A stretch of DNA of 64,000 bases from Auanema rhodensis. Its lineage: Eukaryota; Nematoda; Chromadorea; Rhabditida; Rhabditidae. This document shows positions 60,501 through 64,000 of the stretch, one piece after another (the stretch's first letter is position 1; each line of letters opens with the position of its first letter). The DNA lies in assembly GCA_964057225.1 (NCBI GenBank), contig OZ059896.1, positions 12,012,501 to 12,076,500 on the forward strand, read 5' to 3'. Both the position numbers and the translations under genes were made by a program. A model generated the notes under the pieces. It worked only from the letters and a program-made list of their open reading frames with translations, was not told where the DNA came from and searched no databases.

Positions 60501-63500
60501 TTTTCTAAACCATTTCACTCCATCTCTTTCATTTAATTCCATATTTTAAACAATTTTATATTTCTACCACGAATTCATAACTTCATTTTTTAAATTTTTG
60601 ATCATTAAAAAACATTTAAATTTCAATATTGTGATGCTCAAAAACTGAAACAGTTGAATATTTTGTATTTTCTAAACCATTTTACTCCATCTATTTTATT
60701 TAATCCCATATTTTAAACAATTTTATATTTCTACCGCTATTTCATAATTTCATTTTTTAAATTTTTAATCATTAAAAAACATTTAAATTTCAATATTGTG
60801 ATGCTCAAAAACTGAAACAGTTGAATATTTTGTATTTTCGAAACCATTTTACTCCATCGCTTTTATTCAATACCATATTTTAAACAAATTTATATTTCTA
60901 CCACGAATTCATAACTTCATTTTTTAAATTTTTAATCATTAAAAAACATTTAAATTTCAATATTGTGATGCTCAAAAACTGAAACAGTTGAATATTTTGT
61001 ATTTTCTAAACCATTTTACTCCATCGCTTTTATTTAATTCCATATTTTAAACAATTTTATACTTCTACCACGAATTCATAACTTCATTTTTTAAATTTTT
61101 GATCATTAAAAAACATTTAAATTTCAATATTGTGATGCTCAAAAACTGAAACAGTTGAATATTTTGTATTTTCTAAACCATTTTACTCCATCTATTTTAT
61201 TTAATCCCATATTTTAAACAATTTTATATTTCTACCGCTATTTCATAATTTCATTTTTTAAATTTTTAATCATTAAAAAACATTTAAATTTCAATATTGT
61301 GATGCTCAAAAACTGAAACAGTTGAATATTTTGTATTTTCGAAACCATTTTACTCCATCGCTTTTATTCAATCCCATATTTTAAACAAATTTATATTTCT
61401 ACCACGAATTCATAACTTCATTTTTTAAATTTTTAATCATTAAAAAACATTTAAATTTCAATATTGTGATGCTCAAAAACTGAAACAGTTGAATATTTTG
61501 TATTTTCTAAACCATTTTACTCCATCGCTTTTATTTAATTCCATATTTTAAACAATTTTATACTTCTACCACGAATTCATAACTTCATTTTTTAAATTTT
61601 TAATCATTAAAAAACATTTAAATTTCAATATTGTGATGCTCAAAAACTGAAACATTTAAATATTTTGTATTTTCTAAACCATTTCACTCCATCTCTTTCA
61701 TTTAATTCCATATTTTAAACAATTTTATATTTCTACCGCTATTTCATAATTTCATTTTTTAAATTTTTAATCATTAAAAAACATTTAAATTTCAATATTG
61801 TGATGCTCAAAAACTGAAACATTTAAATATTTTGTATTTTCTAAACCATTTCACTCCATCTCTTTCATTTAATTCCATATTTTAAACAATTTTATATTTC
61901 TACCACAAATTCATAACTTCATTTTTTAAATTTTTGATCATTAAAAAACATTTAAATTTCAATATTGTGATGCTCAAAAACTGAAACAGTTGAATATTTT
62001 GTAATTTCTAAACCATTTTACTCCATCGCTTTTATTTAATCCCATATTTTAAACAATTTTATATTTCTACCGCTATTTCATAATTTCATTTTTTAAATTT
62101 TTAATCATTAAAAAACATTTAAATTTCAATATTGTGATGCTCAAAAACTGAAACATTTAAATATTTTGTATTTTCTAAACCATTTCACTCCATCTCTTTC
62201 ATTTAATTCCATATTTTAAACAATTTTATATTTCTACCACGAATTCATAACTTCATTTTTTAAATTTTTGATCATTAAAAAACATTTAAATTTCAATATT
62301 GTGATGCTCAAAAACTGAAACAGTTGAATATTTTGTAATTTCTAAACCATTTTACTCCATCGCTTTTATTTAATCCCATATTTTAAACAATTTTATATTT
62401 CTACCGCTATTTCATAATTTCATTTTTTAAATTTTTAATCATTAAAAAACATTTAAATTTCAATATTGTGATGCTCAAAAACTGAAACATTTAAATATTT
62501 TGTATTTTCTAAACCATTTCACTCCATCTCTTTCATTTAATTCCATATTTTAAACAATTTTATATTTCTACCACGAATTCATAACTTCATTTTTTAAATT
62601 TTTGATCATTAAAAAACATTTAAATTTCAATATTGTGATGCTCAAAAACTGAAACAGTTGAATATTTTGTAATTTCTAAACCATTTTACTCCATCGCTTT
62701 TATTTAATTCCAAATTTTAAACAATTTTATATTTCTACCGCTATTTCATAATTTCATTTTTTAAATTTTTAATCATTAAAACATTTAAATTTCAATTATG
62801 TGATGCTCAAAAACTGAAACAGTTGAATATTTTGTATTTTCTAAACCATTTTACTCCATCTCTTTCATTTAATTCCATATTTTAAACAATTTTATATTTC
62901 TACCACGAATTCATAACTTCATTTTTTAAATTTTTGATCATTAAAAAACATTTAAATTTCAATATTGTGATGCTCAAAAACTGAAACAGTTGAATATTTT
63001 GTAATTTCTAAACCATTTTACTCCATCGCTTTTATTTAATCCCATATTTTAAACAATTTTATATTTCTACCGCTATTTCATAATTTCATTTTTTAAATTT
63101 TTAATCATTAAAAAACATTTAAATTTCAATATTGTGATGCTCAAAAACTGAAACAGTTGAATATTTTGTAATTTCTAAACCATTTCACTCCATCTCTTTC
63201 ATTTAATTCCATATTTTAAACAATTTTAAATTTCTACCGCTATTTCATAATTTCATTTTTTAAATTTTTAATCATTAAAAAACATTTAAATTTCAATATT
63301 GTGATGCTCAAAAACTGAAACAGTTGAATATTTTGTAATTTCTAAACCATTTTACTCCATCTATTTTATTTAATCCCATATTTTAAACAATTTTATATTT
63401 CTACCGCTATTTCATAATTTCATTTTTTAAATTTTTAATCATTAAAAAACATTTAAATTTCAATATTGTGATGCTCAAAAACTGAAACATTTAAATATTT

Positions 63501-64000
63501 TGTATTTTCTAAACCATTTCACTCCATCTCTTTCATTTAATTCCATATTTTAAACAATTTTATATTTCTACCGCTATTTCATAATTTCATTTTTTAAATT
63601 TTTAATCATTAAAAACATTTAAATTTCAATATTGTGATGCTCAAAAACTGAAACATTTAAATATTTTGTATTTTCTAAACCATTTCACTCCATCTCTTTC
63701 ATTTAATTCCATATTTTAAACAATTTTATATTTCTACCACAAATTCATAACTTCATTTTTTAAATTTTTGATCATTAAAAAACATTTAAATTTCAATATT
63801 GTGATGCTCAAAAACTGAAACAGTTGAATATTTTGTAATTTCTAAACCATTTTACTCCATCGCTTTTATTTAATCCCATATTTTAAACAATTTCATATTT
63901 CTACCGCTATTTCATAATTTCATTTTTTAAATTTTTAATCATTAAAAAACATTTAAATTTCAATATTGTGATGCTCAAAAACTGAAACATTTAAATATTT
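45563..64000 (+). repeat. 167-bp AT-rich satellite array, block 3 (runs off the window)
   Basis: About 110 monomers lie in the same orientation. Large-scale order is clear. 45563 to about 47930 matches 50909 to about 53280 at an offset of 5346 (32 monomers plus 2). About 48600-53600 matches about 57950-63450 at an offset of 9354, becoming 9855 after a 3-monomer gain near 61090-61590. A 499-bp trimer is tandemly repeated at 49835/50334 and again near 59189/59688. Marker variants are caattatgtgatg (52938, 62793), ttccaaatttt (52854, 62709), tttcgaaacc and tacttctacc. No gene is present. Confidence 0.97.

Noticed and set aside
3337..64000. CENP-B box in the satellite monomer
   Set aside because: No TTCG....A..CGGG-like sequence is present; the occasional tttcgaaacc variant does not fit.

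Overview
This is eukaryotic, almost certainly invertebrate-animal, DNA from a satellite block such as pericentromeric or centromeric heterochromatin. Nothing bacterial is visible: there are no operons, no Shine-Dalgarno-led genes and no RNA genes. About 47 kb of the 64 kb is one tandem satellite, all in the same orientation, with a 167-bp monomer of about 21% G+C (hand count of one consensus). All recognisable protein-coding sequence belongs to three retrotransposon insertions in that array. The host species cannot be named. A BEL/Pao element carrying a phlebovirus-type (class II) envelope recalls the BEL retroviruses of nematodes, and the 43-nt intron fits a small-intron animal, but both are weak clues.

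Layout: 1-3336, 3' three quarters of a DIRS-type tyrosine-recombinase retrotransposon (copy 1, cut by the window edge); 3337-18396, satellite (about 90 monomers); 18397-27699, complete BEL/Pao LTR retrotransposon with 533-bp LTRs, AATTC target duplication and one 2750-codon ORF running gag-protease-RT-RNase H-integrase-envelope; 27700-41110, satellite (about 80 monomers); 41111-45562, complete DIRS element (copy 2); 45563-64000, satellite (about 110 monomers).

The DIRS element has 177-bp inverted terminal repeats, a right-end extension and an internal complementary region that reproduces both ends head to tail. Its genes are an SR-rich Gag, a Pol (RT, RNase H, Dam-like methyltransferase domain) and a tyrosine recombinase overlapping the end of Pol. 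A 43-nt intron-like segment separates Gag from Pol; removing it joins the two in frame, so intron retention versus splicing could set the Gag to Gag-Pol ratio. The same satellite array holds uninterrupted paralogues of the copy 2 target, which define the insertion to the base: no target duplication, shared core AAATT/ATT.

The BEL/Pao element keeps a complete ORF, its LTRs differ at three positions, and its envelope part is laid out like a bunyavirus Gn-Gc precursor followed by a third, coiled-coil-containing segment. The two DIRS copies differ at one base over 3336 bp. All insertions therefore look recent. The satellite itself is a mosaic of shuffled monomer variants with segmental duplications of 0.5 to 5.6 kb.
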